Part shown: piece after piece, positions 54,935 to 64,000 of the stretch
Layout of the letters: each line of letters begins with the position of its first letter
How positions within the stretch are numbered: the stretch's first letter is position 1
Position numbers and translations under genes: made by a program
Notes under the pieces: generated by a model
Database searches by the model: none
The model's input: the letters and a program-made list of their open reading frames with translations, nothing else
What the model was told of the DNA's origin: nothing
Origin: Paenibacillus sp. SY21-1
GTDB lineage: Bacteria; Bacillota; Bacilli; Paenibacillales; Paenibacillaceae
Length of the DNA: 64,000 bases
Direction: 5' to 3'
Assembly (NCBI RefSeq): GCF_005222705.1
Contig: NZ_STGF01000003.1
Span: 62,001-126,000 of the forward strand

Positions 54935-55579
54935 ATGCATGCGCCAAAGTACCAATCCTTAAAGGACCATGTTTACAGTTATATCGCAGAAAAAATTCAA
55001 GACGGAACTCTCCTGCCTAATCAAAAAATTAACGAAGCCGAAATTTGCAAAAGACTGGACATAAGCCGTACGCCGACCCGGGAGGCGTTATTCCAGCTGA
55101 CTTCCGACAACCTGCTGGAATATTTGCCGCGCAGAGGCTTTACCGTCAAGGCGTTTGACCCTAAAAAGAAGCTCGATTTCTCCAGAATTATCGGCGTGTT
55201 GGATGCGCTTGCAGCTACGCTCGCTGTCGAGCATCTCAAGAAATCGGATCTCATGGCAATGGAAGAGCTTGTCGACAAAATCGACGAGGATTTGGGACGC
55301 CTTCATTTTACGGACTATTATACCGATCAGCTCAGGTTTCATGACATCTATATACAGCGCTGCGACAATCCCGCGTTAATCGAGAATTTGAACTCGCTCA
55401 AAAACAGCTTTATCCGTCAATCCTACTCCAGCGAAGACAAGGTCAAGCTGGCCAAAGTGCTGACGGAGGTAAACGGCGAGCATCGGAAGATGATCGAGCT
55501 GTTTCATGCCAAGGACAAGGAAAAGCTGGAATGCCTGCTTAAATTCCACTGGCGGATTATTGATGACGAAATGCTATAG
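54935..55579 (+). CDS. GntR-family regulator, FCD (FadR-type) subfamily
   Basis: A 214-residue regulator: N-terminal winged helix (about 8-75; INEAEICKRLDISRTPTREA then LLEYLPRRGFTVK) and a C-terminal all-helical FCD ligand domain (about 85-210) with the metal-type His pattern LRFHDIYIQRC and a later GEHRKMIELF. FCD regulators often sense small carboxylates or amino acids. AAAGGGAG precedes the ATG. It is divergent from the amino acid transporter and roc genes, whose upstream palindromes it probably binds. It takes the place held by RocR in B. subtilis (inference). Confidence 0.9.
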   Translation: MHAPKYQSLKDHVYSYIAEKIQDGTLLPNQKINEAEICKRLDISRTPTREALFQLTSDNLLEYLPRRGFTVKAFDPKKKLDFSRIIGVLDALAATLAVEHLKKSDLMAMEELVDKIDEDLGRLHFTDYYTDQLRFHDIYIQRCDNPALIENLNSLKNSFIRQSYSSEDKVKLAKVLTEVNGEHRKMIELFHAKDKEKLECLLKFHWRIIDDEML

Positions 55580-55596
55580 CCCCTCTTCAACGTGCG

Positions 55597-55639
55597 AAAC
55601 CTCCAAATCCGCCTTCTGGCGGGCTCGGAGGTTTTTTTG
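55597..55639 (+). terminator. Terminator of the gntR gene
   Basis: AAACCTCC pairs with GGAGGTTT around an inner CCGCC/GGCGG hairpin, followed by a T-run. It lies 17 bases after the stop. Confidence 0.88.
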
Positions 55640-55685
55640 TTTGATTAACCGTCCGCTCACGACTAAGCGTACGGCTGAGAGACGG

Positions 55686-56438
55686 CTAAAATCGCGCATC
55701 GGCTGAACCCTTGACCGCCGCCATCAGCATAAACATCGGTCTCCGCGTCTCCTCCTGCCACGCTGGATTGCGCCGAAGCATTTCGGCATCCGGCTCCAGC
55801 TCGGACAAGCCTTGTAGGATAAAGCCCGCTTGCAGCAAGGAGCTCACATAAGAAGCTGTATTGCGATGATATTTGGTTACCTTATGCCCCAAAAAGGAAG
55901 TATGCCGTTCACCCTCCACATGGTAATCATCTACGGGCCAATGAAGCTTCTCCCCCTCTCCGCCGTAATGCCAGTCTTGACCGGCCAAAGCGGTATATAT
56001 GGGATGCTCCACCGAAAAGACGAGGCTTCCGCCCGCAACAAGCGCCCGATGCAGCTTGCGGCAGAGCTCTCCAAAATCCTTTAGATAATGAAAAGCGAGC
56101 GAGCTGATCACCGCATCAAACTCGTCTTCCGCGCAGGTGAAGTCTTCTATTGCAAGATTACGATATTCAATAGCAGGATCGTCTGTCATCCTCCTCGCCT
56201 GCTCCAGCATTCGATTGGAAAGATCCACTCCCACGACTGACAGCGCCCCCTTCTCCCGCGCATATCGGCAATGCCAGCCATAGCCGCAGCCCAAATCAAG
56301 CACCCGCTTTCCCTTCAGCTCCGGCAGCATCGATCGGAACGTTTCCCATTCTCCAGCTGCCGGAAGCCCGCCGATCGAACGAGGCAATTGACTGTACTGA
56401 TCAAAAAAGGCCGAATCGTCATATTTATTTTGCTTCAT
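55686..56438 (-). CDS. Class I SAM-dependent methyltransferase
   Basis: A 250-residue methyltransferase with SAM motif I VLDLGCGYGWHC, motif II VVGVDLSNRML and a Methyltransf_11-type core (FDAVISSLAFHYLKDF). The C-terminal part carries VEHPIYTA and a substrate-side region as in small-molecule or quinone-type methyltransferases. The acceptor is unknown. It follows the two-subunit ABC exporter genes by 72 bases on the same strand and may be co-transcribed with them. Confidence 0.87.
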   Translation of the reverse strand: MKQNKYDDSAFFDQYSQLPRSIGGLPAAGEWETFRSMLPELKGKRVLDLGCGYGWHCRYAREKGALSVVGVDLSNRMLEQARRMTDDPAIEYRNLAIEDFTCAEDEFDAVISSLAFHYLKDFGELCRKLHRALVAGGSLVFSVEHPIYTALAGQDWHYGGEGEKLHWPVDDYHVEGERHTSFLGHKVTKYHRNTASYVSSLLQAGFILQGLSELEPDAEMLRRNPAWQEETRRPMFMLMAAVKGSADARF

Positions 56439-56510
56439 CTCCCTGTTCCCCTTTCGTTTCGCCGCTATGCCTGCCTTTCCCTGCGGTTATGCGCTGAAGC
56501 CGGTGTTCCG

Positions 56511-58286
56511 TCAGCTTTCGTCTCCATGCCACAGCCGACGAAAGGTTTCGCTTTCGGCAAGCAGCTTGTCGGCCTTGCCCTCGGCCTCCACTCTTCCATC
56601 GCCAAGCAGCACGATATGGTCGGCCCTCGACAAAGCCGCCTTCCGATGAGACACAACGAGGCAAGTCGCCTCGCGATGCTCGCGGAACAGACGCTCCCAC
56701 AGCAAACGCTCCGTATCCACATCCAGCGCACTCGACAAATCGTCGAATACGTACAGCTCGCTGTCGCGCACCAGCATGCGCGCCGCGGCTGTTCGCTGGG
56801 CTTGTCCGCCGGACAGCTTGACGCCGCGCGGCCCGATAACCGTATCCAGCCCATTCTCCAAATGCGCCAAATCGTTGTCCAGAACGGCCGTATGCAGCGC
56901 CCGGCGCAATTGCCCCGCCCGATCGGCATGCCCCATCAGTATATTGTCGCGCAGCGTATCGCTATACAGCCGCGGAATTTGCGCCGTGTAAGCGGAGCGC
57001 GGAGGAACAAAAAACTCGCCAGCGTCCTCCACCTTTCCGCCATTCCACCACACGGTACCGCTGTCCGGCGGGAGCAAGCCAAGCAGCGTGCGCACCAGCG
57101 TCGTTTTGCCCGAACCGATGGGGCCCGTAATAACGGTGAACGAGCCTCGTTTCAATTCCAGTGCAATATCGGCAATGCCTCTGCCGGTCGCGGGGTAACG
57201 AAAGCTTAGTCCCTGTGCCTTCAGCGTATAAAGTCGGCCTCCTTCCGTTGGAGCGTCGTTCGTAGCGCCCGCCGCATGATCCTCCGGAATGTCCGTCCGC
57301 AAATATAGCGGCTTGGCAGCGGTCAGCAAGCGTCCCGAAGCCCCTTGCAGCATATCGGTTAATCTGTTTTTCGCAACGCCCATCTGCTTGTAGTAGGTTA
57401 GAAACTTGCCAAAGTTGGATATAAACTGCGTTACAAACGTCAAATAGTAGACAAATAACGAAAAATCCCCAACCGTAAATGTACCGGCCCGCATTTTTGC
57501 CCCTGCAAGCAGCAATATAAGTCCCGTTCCCAGATTAACCGAGTTGGAGAAAACGGAATTCAGCCCTTCATTGATCAGCTTGTCCTTCAGCATCGTTTCC
57601 CGGCGGGCATCGTTGAGTTTCCGGAAACGGTCGATAACCCGCTTCTCTGCACCCGCCACCTGGATAGCCTGCACATTGCCGAACATTTCGCTAATGGCGC
57701 CTGTAACGTTAGCTGTCGCCTCGCGGCTGGCCGCCCGATACTTTTGCAGCCTGCTCGTTGCCAACTGGGCAAGAATGACGACCACAATCAGCGGCAAAAA
57801 GACCAGCAGCGTCATTTGCGCGTCGATTCTGATGAGAATAATGCACGAAACGGCAGCAAAGCATAGCATGCCGAACACATCCACCGACCAGCTTACCGCT
57901 TCCTCCGTTTGATCTACATCATCGCGAAAATAACTCAGCGCCTCGCCAGGCGAGCATGGAATCGAGCGCGCGCCAGGCCTTTTAAGTATATGCTCCAATA
58001 AGTTGCGCCTCAGCAGCATCCCCATCCGAAACCGAAACTGCACATCGGTAATAAAGCCGATAAAAACAATGCCGCAGCGCGCCAGCGCCGCCCCGATCAA
58101 CAGGGCTATCAGCCCCCAGGTGCCGACCAAAGCGGCCGAATCCAGCGTCAGGGAATCAAAAAAAGCTTTCGTAATCAAGCCCGGAATAATCGGCATCAGG
58201 TAAATCAGCGTCCAGGCCAGCGTGTTCAGCGTATACCAGCCCGAGCGATAACGAATCAGCTCCCACATAAATCGGAACGAACTCAT
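56511..58286 (-). CDS. ABC exporter half-transporter with altered Walker B (heterodimer subunit)
   Basis: A 591-residue half-transporter: six membrane segments (about 1-320) followed by an ATP-binding domain with Walker A GPIGSGKTT, a normal signature KLSGGQAQR and Walker B LYVFDDLSSALD, in which the catalytic Glu is Asp. It overlaps the upstream partner gene by four bases. Together they form a heterodimeric exporter of the BmrCD/TM287-288 kind. Cargo could be drugs, lipids or peptides; nothing in the window decides. Confidence 0.9.
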   Translation of the reverse strand: MSSFRFMWELIRYRSGWYTLNTLAWTLIYLMPIIPGLITKAFFDSLTLDSAALVGTWGLIALLIGAALARCGIVFIGFITDVQFRFRMGMLLRRNLLEHILKRPGARSIPCSPGEALSYFRDDVDQTEEAVSWSVDVFGMLCFAAVSCIILIRIDAQMTLLVFLPLIVVVILAQLATSRLQKYRAASREATANVTGAISEMFGNVQAIQVAGAEKRVIDRFRKLNDARRETMLKDKLINEGLNSVFSNSVNLGTGLILLLAGAKMRAGTFTVGDFSLFVYYLTFVTQFISNFGKFLTYYKQMGVAKNRLTDMLQGASGRLLTAAKPLYLRTDIPEDHAAGATNDAPTEGGRLYTLKAQGLSFRYPATGRGIADIALELKRGSFTVITGPIGSGKTTLVRTLLGLLPPDSGTVWWNGGKVEDAGEFFVPPRSAYTAQIPRLYSDTLRDNILMGHADRAGQLRRALHTAVLDNDLAHLENGLDTVIGPRGVKLSGGQAQRTAAARMLVRDSELYVFDDLSSALDVDTERLLWERLFREHREATCLVVSHRKAALSRADHIVLLGDGRVEAEGKADKLLAESETFRRLWHGDES

Positions 58287-60037
58287 GCAAGCACCTCCTC
58301 CAATCCGGCGGCAAGCATCCGGCTAAAGCGGGAGCGCGGGTCGGCGGCAAGCTCTTTCCTGCGGCCGGCCTCCACTACCTTCCCATGCTCCAGAACAACG
58401 ATAACATCGGCACGTTGAACGGTAGCAAGCCGATGCGCAATCATCAGACAGGTTCGCCCCTCCAGCAAACGGTCGACCGCCCTCTCGATCCGATGCTCGG
58501 TATAAGGGTCCAGCCGGGAGGAAGCCTCATCGAGAATGACAAGGCCGGGCTCTGTCAGAAATACGCGTGCAAAAGCAAGCAGCTGCGCCTCCCCTGCGGA
58601 CAATCCCCCTCCTCCTGAAGAAAGCTGCGTATCCAAGCCTTCCGGCAGCGTCTTCAGCCAGTCTTCAAGTCCGAGCGCGTTCAGCACCTCGCCGATTTCC
58701 TGATCGGGAATCCGCTCATCGTACATCGTCAGATTGTCGCGCACGCTGCCTTGCATAATTTCGATATTCTGCGTCACCAGCGCCACTTTGGAGCGGAGCT
58801 CCGCAAGCTTGCAGCTGCGAATATCGACCCCTCCCAGCTTGATGCTGCCCTGCTGCGGATCATAGAAGCGCAGCAGCAAACGAGCCAGCGTCGTCTTCCC
58901 GCTGCCGGTTCTGCCGAGCAAGCCGAGCACCTCGCCCGGTTGAAGCTCCAGACTGACGTTGTCGATTGTCAGCTCCTTGCCGTACCCGAAGCCGACCTGC
59001 TCCAGCGTTACGGAGAGCGGTCCTGCCGGCAGCGGCTCGCCTGGGCCATCCTTGATTTTGGATGTCGTCGACAGCAGCTCGCGAATGCGGAGCAGGCTGG
59101 CGTCCGCCTTTTGCAGATCCTCAATTTGGGTACGAATCACTTCGATGGGCCTGGAGAGCAGCTCGGTATAATAAAAAATCAAATAGACGGTTCCAATCGT
59201 CAGACTGCCCTGCTTCCATAAATAAGCGCTTACGGCAAAAGCCAGCGCATTGCCTAACGCAAATACGATTATCGTTGTCATCCACATGGTAGAGAAGCCA
59301 AGAAACGCCCTCACTCTTAGGCCAAGCATCACCCTAAGCAGCTTATAGAAACGACTCATCACATAGCCGGTCGCTCCGTTCGCCCGCGTATCCTCCGTCC
59401 CCTCCAGCTGCTCGCCGATAAAGCCGTAGAAATCGGCGTTGACTTGCCGCCATTTGGCCCAAGCCTGTACCGAAAAACGCCGTATCCATTGAATGGCGTA
59501 TACCGCAAAGCACACAAACAGAAGCATCACCGTGCCAATCAGCACATTTTCCCGAAACAGCAAAAGAATAATGCCCAGAATAAGCAGCAGATTGCCCGCA
59601 AGGTGAATGATAAAGCTTGAGAAAAAATTTGCAAGCGCATTCACATCTCCGTCTACCCGTTCAATAATAGATCCGGATGTGTTCGCCTTGTGAAAGGACA
59701 TATCCAGCCCGAGCGCATGCTCGGCCAAATCCCCGCGCAGGCGGTTCGTGGTCCGCCAGGCTAGATTTTCACTTGCGTACGTAGCGATGACCGAGATGAG
59801 CTGCTGCAGAAGCGAGAAACCGATGAACAGGGCTGCGGCGTAATAGAGCGGCTCCATGGTCTTGCCCGTTTGGGCGGTATCGAGAAAGGTGCGGATGATT
59901 TGCGGGTTGGCAAGCTGCAGGCCAATTCCGGCAAACAGCATCAGCGACAGCGTCAGCAGCTGCTTCCTTTGCGGCAGCAAATAACGGGCAAGCATTTCAT
60001 AATATCGGCTAAATGAAGAATCCTTGTTCTTGTTCAT
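58283..60037 (-). CDS. ABC exporter half-transporter with altered signature (heterodimer subunit)
   Basis: A 584-residue half-transporter: six membrane segments (about 20-310), Walker A GRTGSGKTT, Walker B LVILDEASSRLD with normal Glu, but the signature is GGLSAGEAQ rather than LSGGQ. That change complements the altered Walker B of its partner, since both fall in the same composite ATP site. AAGGAGGAG fixes the ATG at 60037. First gene of the exporter operon. Confidence 0.9.
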   Translation of the reverse strand: MNKNKDSSFSRYYEMLARYLLPQRKQLLTLSLMLFAGIGLQLANPQIIRTFLDTAQTGKTMEPLYYAAALFIGFSLLQQLISVIATYASENLAWRTTNRLRGDLAEHALGLDMSFHKANTSGSIIERVDGDVNALANFFSSFIIHLAGNLLLILGIILLLFRENVLIGTVMLLFVCFAVYAIQWIRRFSVQAWAKWRQVNADFYGFIGEQLEGTEDTRANGATGYVMSRFYKLLRVMLGLRVRAFLGFSTMWMTTIIVFALGNALAFAVSAYLWKQGSLTIGTVYLIFYYTELLSRPIEVIRTQIEDLQKADASLLRIRELLSTTSKIKDGPGEPLPAGPLSVTLEQVGFGYGKELTIDNVSLELQPGEVLGLLGRTGSGKTTLARLLLRFYDPQQGSIKLGGVDIRSCKLAELRSKVALVTQNIEIMQGSVRDNLTMYDERIPDQEIGEVLNALGLEDWLKTLPEGLDTQLSSGGGGLSAGEAQLLAFARVFLTEPGLVILDEASSRLDPYTEHRIERAVDRLLEGRTCLMIAHRLATVQRADVIVVLEHGKVVEAGRRKELAADPRSRFSRMLAAGLEEVLA

Positions 60038-60169
60038 AAGCTCCTCCTTTCTTACAAGCATGTAAATTAATAGCTACTCTAGCTGAAAGGGTCGACAGCG
60101 TCAATTGTTTTTTTGCTGCAGCCCCATGCTATAATGAAAGCTAATTTGGGATAACGGAGAGATGCGTCA

Positions 60170-60925
60170 ATGAAGCTTGTATCTTGGAATGTCAACGGGC
60201 TGCGCGCCTGTGTAAACAAAGGATTTATGGATTATTTTAACGACATGGACGCCGATCTGTTCTGTCTGCAAGAAACGAAGCTGCAAGAGGGGCAAATCTC
60301 GCTTGGCCTCGAAGAAAGCTATCATGACTATTGGAACTATGCGGTCAAAAAAGGCTACTCCGGCACTGCCGTCTTCTCCAAAATCCAGCCTCTGTCGGTC
60401 AGATACGGGCTGGAGGAGGACTCGGAGCCCGAGGGCCGGGTACTTACGCTTGAGTTTGAGGCGTTCTACCTCGTCAACGTCTACACGCCCAATGCCAAAC
60501 GGGATTTAACCCGCCTTCCTTATCGGCTGGAGTGGGAGGATCGCTTTCGTTCCTATTTGCGGCAGCTTGACGAGCGAAAGCCCGTTATCGTTTGCGGCGA
60601 TCTGAACGTGGCCCATCAGGAAATAGATCTCAAAAACGCCAAGCCGAATATCGGCAATTCCGGCTTCACTTACGAGGAACGCGACAAAATGACGCTTCTG
60701 CTGAAATCAGGCTTTACGGACAGCTTTCGCCTGCTGTATCCCGAACGTACCGATTGTTATACCTGGTGGTCCTATATGCCAAAAATCAGGGAACGAAATG
60801 TCGGCTGGCGTATCGACTACTTCCTCGTCTCCGATCGGCTGGCTCCAAAAGTCGCGGACGCCCGCATCGACGCGCATGTGCTTGGCAGCGACCATTGTCC
60901 AGTCGTTCTGGAGCTGCTCGTCTGA
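60170..60925 (+). CDS. exoA: Exodeoxyribonuclease III / AP endonuclease
   Basis: A 251-residue ExoA/XthA enzyme that nicks DNA 5' to abasic sites and trims 3' ends in base excision repair. The start MKLVSWNVNGLRAC, the metal-binding Glu in LQETKLQ, GDLNVAHQEIDL, WWSYMPKIRERNVGWRID and the catalytic GSDHCPV are complete. ACGGAGAG precedes the ATG. Single gene, divergent from the exporter, with a strong terminator. Confidence 0.95.
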   Translation: MKLVSWNVNGLRACVNKGFMDYFNDMDADLFCLQETKLQEGQISLGLEESYHDYWNYAVKKGYSGTAVFSKIQPLSVRYGLEEDSEPEGRVLTLEFEAFYLVNVYTPNAKRDLTRLPYRLEWEDRFRSYLRQLDERKPVIVCGDLNVAHQEIDLKNAKPNIGNSGFTYEERDKMTLLLKSGFTDSFRLLYPERTDCYTWWSYMPKIRERNVGWRIDYFLVSDRLAPKVADARIDAHVLGSDHCPVVLELLV

Positions 60926-60954
60926 TTCGGACTGTACGCATAGTCGATGCGCAA

Positions 60955-61006
60955 GCAAGCCCGCAACACCAGTCAGGCTGGGGTTGCGGGCTTGCAGTCT
61001 TTTTTC
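60955..61006 (+). terminator. Terminator of exoA
   Basis: GCAAGCCCGCAAC pairs perfectly with GTTGCGGGCTTGC over a 15-base loop, then AGTCTTTTTT. It lies 29 bases after the stop and ten bases before the end of the convergent LtaS-family gene. Confidence 0.9.
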
Positions 61007-61016
61007 TCGTCAAGCC

Positions 61017-62900
61017 TTATTCTCTCATTGGCAGTTGGCTGACATATGTGTCCGAGAGCTTCATCAGCTCCAGAATATAATCGTAATCTCTGCGATATTT
61101 GCTGAAATCCTCTACAGGCTCCAGCGTCTTCAGATCGATTGCCGTCCCGTCCTCAAAGCCCTCGCCCGGAACAAACATAATTTCGTTGTTAAAGAAAGAG
61201 CCGGTAGGCAAGTAATATCTCATGCCAATCAGATTGTTCGTAACGTTAAGCAAATCCTGGCCAAACACCGTATAACCGCGCTCTTTCAGCGATACGCCAA
61301 GCACATTCGCAAGCGTAGGCATAATATCGATCTGGCCGCCGACATGCTCGAGCGTTTTTCCTTGCACGCCCGGAACATGCAGCACAAACGGAATATTGAA
61401 CCGGCTAATCCGGTCGTTATACTTGATGCCAAGCTGCTCGCTTACCCACGCCGGATCGTTGTCCTTGGATTGCATGCCGAAATGGTCGCCATACAGCGCC
61501 AGCACCGTGTTCTCCCATAAGCCCTGCTCTTTAAGGCCCTTAATAAATTCTCCGAGAGCATAGTCCGTATAATTCAGCGCCGTTAAATAATTTCCGAGCT
61601 GCGTACCCGCAAGCCCTTCCGGCATCTTGATACGCTGCAGCTCGGCCGGCACCTTGAACGGGTGATGGCTCGAGGTCGTCACGAATTGCGCATAAAAGGG
61701 CTGGCCTTCATCGCTTAGAAGCTTCAGCTTCTCCAGACCTACACGGTACATTTCCTGATCCGATGCGCCAAAGGAATTAAAGTGATCGTTCTGAAACGAT
61801 GGCTTATCGTAATACTTCGTAAAACCGATCGCCGGGTACATCCGGTTGCGGTCCCAGAACGTAACATCATTGACGTGAAAAGTATTGGATACGTACTGCT
61901 CCTGCTCCAGCAAGCGGGGCAGAGAAGGCAGCCGGCGATCGCTGTAGCCGGTTGACATGGCAATAACGCCCGTCGGATAAATCGACGTATTGGACAAAAA
62001 CTCGGCGTCAGACGTATTGCCTTGTCCGATTTGCTGAAAGAAATGCGGGAAATAAAAGCTGTCTCCAATCAATTCGTTAAGCACAGGCGTAACGGGCTGG
62101 CCGTCTACAACGAGATTGATGCCGAGATTTTGAAAGGCCTCCAGCTGCAGAACAATGACGTTTTTCCCCTTGGCCACACCGAAAAAGTTGGGTGTGCCCG
62201 CCGGCGTGCCCGAGCTGTCCTGGTACGGGTACGACCCGAGCAATTCCTCCGTAAATGCGGCGGTTTCTTTAATGTTGCCGTTTCGGATCGATGCCGCCTT
62301 CTCGCCCGCCTTAATGGCCGCAGCTACCTGATAGTCAAGAAAGCCCAGACTCTCGGCCATGACCACCTCGTTCGGAATCGAGCTGCCCTTCCAGATAAAC
62401 CCCCAAGAGATGCTTACGCACAGCAGCGCGGCAATCGCGACGTATAACGGCTTGGCAACCCGCTTGCTGCGATTGATCTGCACGCCTTTAAACCGCTTGA
62501 CGAGGTAGACGACAAGCAGCACGACAATATCGGCAAAAAACAAGTAATAGGAGAGCTGAAGAATATCGCCCACGCTCTCCCCGATTTGCGGCACTTGGCT
62601 CAGCCCATGCAGCGCCGTATAGGTCGGAACCGTCCCGTAGTAACTGAAATATATGGTCGATGCGAATAACAGCAGGGACAATAAAAAATTATAGCTGCCG
62701 AATACGAGGCCCTTCCATCTGGCCGTGGTAATCAACTCGAGCACGCACAGCAGGGACAACGCCGCCGCCGCATCGGCAATCAGCCTGCCGATCTGCATGC
62801 CATCAAAAACGAACAGGCGGAACAACGCCATTTTTAGCATGATAAGTATAAATACAAGCAAAAACGGCGACCTTTTGAACAAATCAGCTCTAAGCTCCAA
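61017..62900 (-). CDS. Lipoteichoic acid synthase family protein
   Basis: A 627-residue LtaS-family enzyme: five transmembrane segments (about 11-30, 40-58, 68-88, 115-134, 151-169) and an extracellular sulfatase-fold domain. The catalytic Thr is Thr296 in GNTSDAEFL, with Glu254 and a later GDHF as metal ligands, lining up with Glu255, Thr300 and His476 of S. aureus LtaS. It transfers glycerol phosphate from phosphatidylglycerol to the growing teichoic acid chain or primes it. TTG start with GAGGAG upstream. Which paralogue (LtaS, YfnI, YqgS, YvgJ type) is not clear. Confidence 0.92.
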   Translation of the reverse strand: MELRADLFKRSPFLLVFILIMLKMALFRLFVFDGMQIGRLIADAAAALSLLCVLELITTARWKGLVFGSYNFLLSLLLFASTIYFSYYGTVPTYTALHGLSQVPQIGESVGDILQLSYYLFFADIVVLLVVYLVKRFKGVQINRSKRVAKPLYVAIAALLCVSISWGFIWKGSSIPNEVVMAESLGFLDYQVAAAIKAGEKAASIRNGNIKETAAFTEELLGSYPYQDSSGTPAGTPNFFGVAKGKNVIVLQLEAFQNLGINLVVDGQPVTPVLNELIGDSFYFPHFFQQIGQGNTSDAEFLSNTSIYPTGVIAMSTGYSDRRLPSLPRLLEQEQYVSNTFHVNDVTFWDRNRMYPAIGFTKYYDKPSFQNDHFNSFGASDQEMYRVGLEKLKLLSDEGQPFYAQFVTTSSHHPFKVPAELQRIKMPEGLAGTQLGNYLTALNYTDYALGEFIKGLKEQGLWENTVLALYGDHFGMQSKDNDPAWVSEQLGIKYNDRISRFNIPFVLHVPGVQGKTLEHVGGQIDIMPTLANVLGVSLKERGYTVFGQDLLNVTNNLIGMRYYLPTGSFFNNEIMFVPGEGFEDGTAIDLKTLEPVEDFSKYRRDYDYILELMKLSDTYVSQLPMRE

Positions 62901-63031
62901 AACCGTCCACTCCTCATGTAATGCTGCTTACCGGACATATTAAGAATATGTTAACTCCATAATATATCAATTACAATGGGAGTGGTAGAGGGAATTGTAA
63001 GCAATTGTATGGAAGCCGATGACGCATTGGC

Positions 63032-63078
63032 AAAAAAAAGAAAGCGCTGCGCTGTGAACAGCCGCACGCTCTCTTCCA
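63032..63078 (-). terminator. Terminator of the lipoprotein gene
   Basis: On the minus strand AGAGCGTGCGGCTG and CAGCGCAGCGCTTT form an imperfect stem with a four-base loop, followed by CTTTTTTTT. It lies about 15 bases after the stop. Confidence 0.82.
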
Positions 63079-63093
63079 TTGAATCCGAATGGC

Positions 63094-63642
63094 TTATAAT
63101 TCGCCCCACGTAAAGGTAAGCTCAATGACGCCTTCTCTCGCTGCGAGCGGTCCGCCAATCAACGACCAGGCTTCGTTTGAACCGCCGGAGGAGGATGTGC
63201 CCTGAATAATAATATTCTTATCGTCAATGGTCTGACCCAAATTCTCAAGCTTCAGACTTTTGAAATAATCGTTGTACAGCTTCGTAACGTCCTCCATGCT
63301 TTGCGATGTCTCGAAAATAATAAGCACACTTTTTTTGCTCTCGTTTTCCGCGCCCGTCGACGTCGTAATCGTTACATCCTCCGGAAAAGGGAAGCCTTCG
63401 GGCATTTGCTCCGGCAGCTCGCTGCCATTCACTTCCGCTAACGGCGACTCCTCTGTCGCTTCTGGCGCAGATGTCGCCGCCTCCATATGATCCGTGTCCG
63501 CTTCCGCTGTCGGTTTCGTCTCGGCAATTGGGGTCGTCGGCTCCGTGTTCACAGACCCTTCGTTCGCCTCGCCGCCGCATGCGCTCAGCATAACCGCAAG
63601 CGCCGACAAATAGATAAAACTCAGCCACTTTTTACGCTTCAT
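63094..63642 (-). CDS. Predicted lipoprotein of unknown function
   Basis: A 182-residue protein with lipobox MLSAC (Cys22), then a long Glu/Thr/Ala/Pro-rich linker (about 25-80) and a small alpha/beta C-terminal domain from PEQMPEGFPFPEDVTITTST to the end. The domain resembles small lipoproteins of Paenibacillus seen next to unrelated genes; I cannot name a family. GGGAGATG precedes the ATG at 63642; the open frame extends 34 codons upstream without a site. Own terminator. Confidence 0.75.
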   Translation of the reverse strand: MKRKKWLSFIYLSALAVMLSACGGEANEGSVNTEPTTPIAETKPTAEADTDHMEAATSAPEATEESPLAEVNGSELPEQMPEGFPFPEDVTITTSTGAENESKKSVLIIFETSQSMEDVTKLYNDYFKSLKLENLGQTIDDKNIIIQGTSSSGGSNEAWSLIGGPLAAREGVIELTFTWGEL

Positions 63643-63759
63643 GCTCTCATCTCCCGTTCTGTTGATAGCTGTCAGCCTACGCTGAATGGGCCCTAGCTTC
63701 CTTACCCACAAATTTACAGACTGAAACAAGGAATGCAGAGACATGAAGCGATCGGGCAG

Positions 63760-64000
63760 CTACTCTGCGAGCGTCGGCTCTTCCAGATTATTGAGAATAT
63801 TATCCTCCAGCACGGCGCGTTTGCTGCCATATTCCTTGAGGATGTGCACATCTCCCCAGTTGCAAAGCGCGGTCAAAATCGGCCGAAGACTTTCACCGTA
63901 TTCACTCAGCTTGTATTCCACCTTAGGAGGAACCTGCTGATGCACGACTCGGTTCACGATACCGTCATCCTCCAGTTCCCTAAGCTGCTGCGTCAGCATT
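63760..64000 (-). CDS. HxlR-family transcriptional regulator, N-terminus outside the window
   Basis: The last 80 codons of an HxlR winged-helix regulator. [17 protein letters not shown] and [20 protein letters not shown] are the recognition helix and wing signatures of the family; only the first 30-40 residues are cut off. The gene reads toward the lipoprotein gene and ends 115 bases before its start. Its target is likely divergent from it beyond the right edge. Confidence 0.88.
   Translation of the reverse strand, partial: MLTQQLRELEDDGIVNRVVHQQVPPKVEYKLSEYGESLRPILTALCNWGDVHILKEYGSKRAVLEDNILNNLEEPTLAE

Overview
The window looks like chromosomal DNA of a spore-forming, Gram-positive soil bacterium close to Paenibacillus (Bacillota, Paenibacillaceae). 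This is inferred from GerA-type germination genes, surface proteins with S-layer homology (SLH) domains, a T-box leader, PerR-like and Fur-like boxes, lipid-anchored binding proteins, CUT1 sugar transporters without their own ATPase, a YesM/YesN two-component pair and strong AGGAGG-type ribosome binding sites. No prophage, insertion sequence, CRISPR array, rRNA or tRNA was seen. Most genes lie on the minus strand.

Layout. 1-1941: gerAC (cut by the window edge) and gerAA. 2045-7346: an SsuD-like flavin monooxygenase in one operon with a sugar-type binding protein and two permeases, with a divergent AraC regulator. 7400-9089: a dps gene under a promoter covered by two PerR-like boxes, then a fumarylacetoacetate hydrolase family gene. 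9209-12120: an ABC-F ATPase and a divergent guanylate-kinase-like protein. 12223-16061: an iron/siderophore group (ferredoxin-NADP reductase type, siderophore-binding lipoprotein behind a Fur-like box, Btr-like AraC/binding-protein fusion). 16279-20183: fumarase, KDPG/KHG aldolase, a Dabb protein and a two-domain SGNH esterase. 20381-24310: a DUF418 membrane protein opposite an OmpR-type two-component system. 24404-25872: an aminotransferase behind a T-box riboswitch. 26039-30890: a family 3 glycosidase, an SLH-like protein, a DUF1648 protein and a KapD-like exonuclease.

30960-43207: a DUF6157 protein; a minus-strand operon with permeases, YesM/YesN, a sugar-binding lipoprotein, a heparinase II/III-type lyase and a KdgF-like cupin, probably for uronate-containing polysaccharide; a divergent aldehyde dehydrogenase; and UppP. 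43423-47946: a 1507-residue secreted protein that joins an M28 aminopeptidase, an M14 carboxypeptidase and SLH anchors. 48383-55579: an arginine/ornithine block (rocA, rocF, rocD, a polar amino acid ABC transporter and a divergent GntR/FCD regulator). A TGTATACA palindrome occurs in front of rocD, in front of the transporter and in front of the big peptidase, which suggests one regulon for peptide breakdown, uptake and catabolism. 55686-64000: a methyltransferase, a heterodimeric ABC exporter, ExoA, an LtaS-family enzyme, a lipoprotein and the end of an HxlR regulator.

Start codons were chosen from ribosome binding sites, so several genes are shorter than their longest open frame. Functions come from motif and family recognition by eye; no database search was run.
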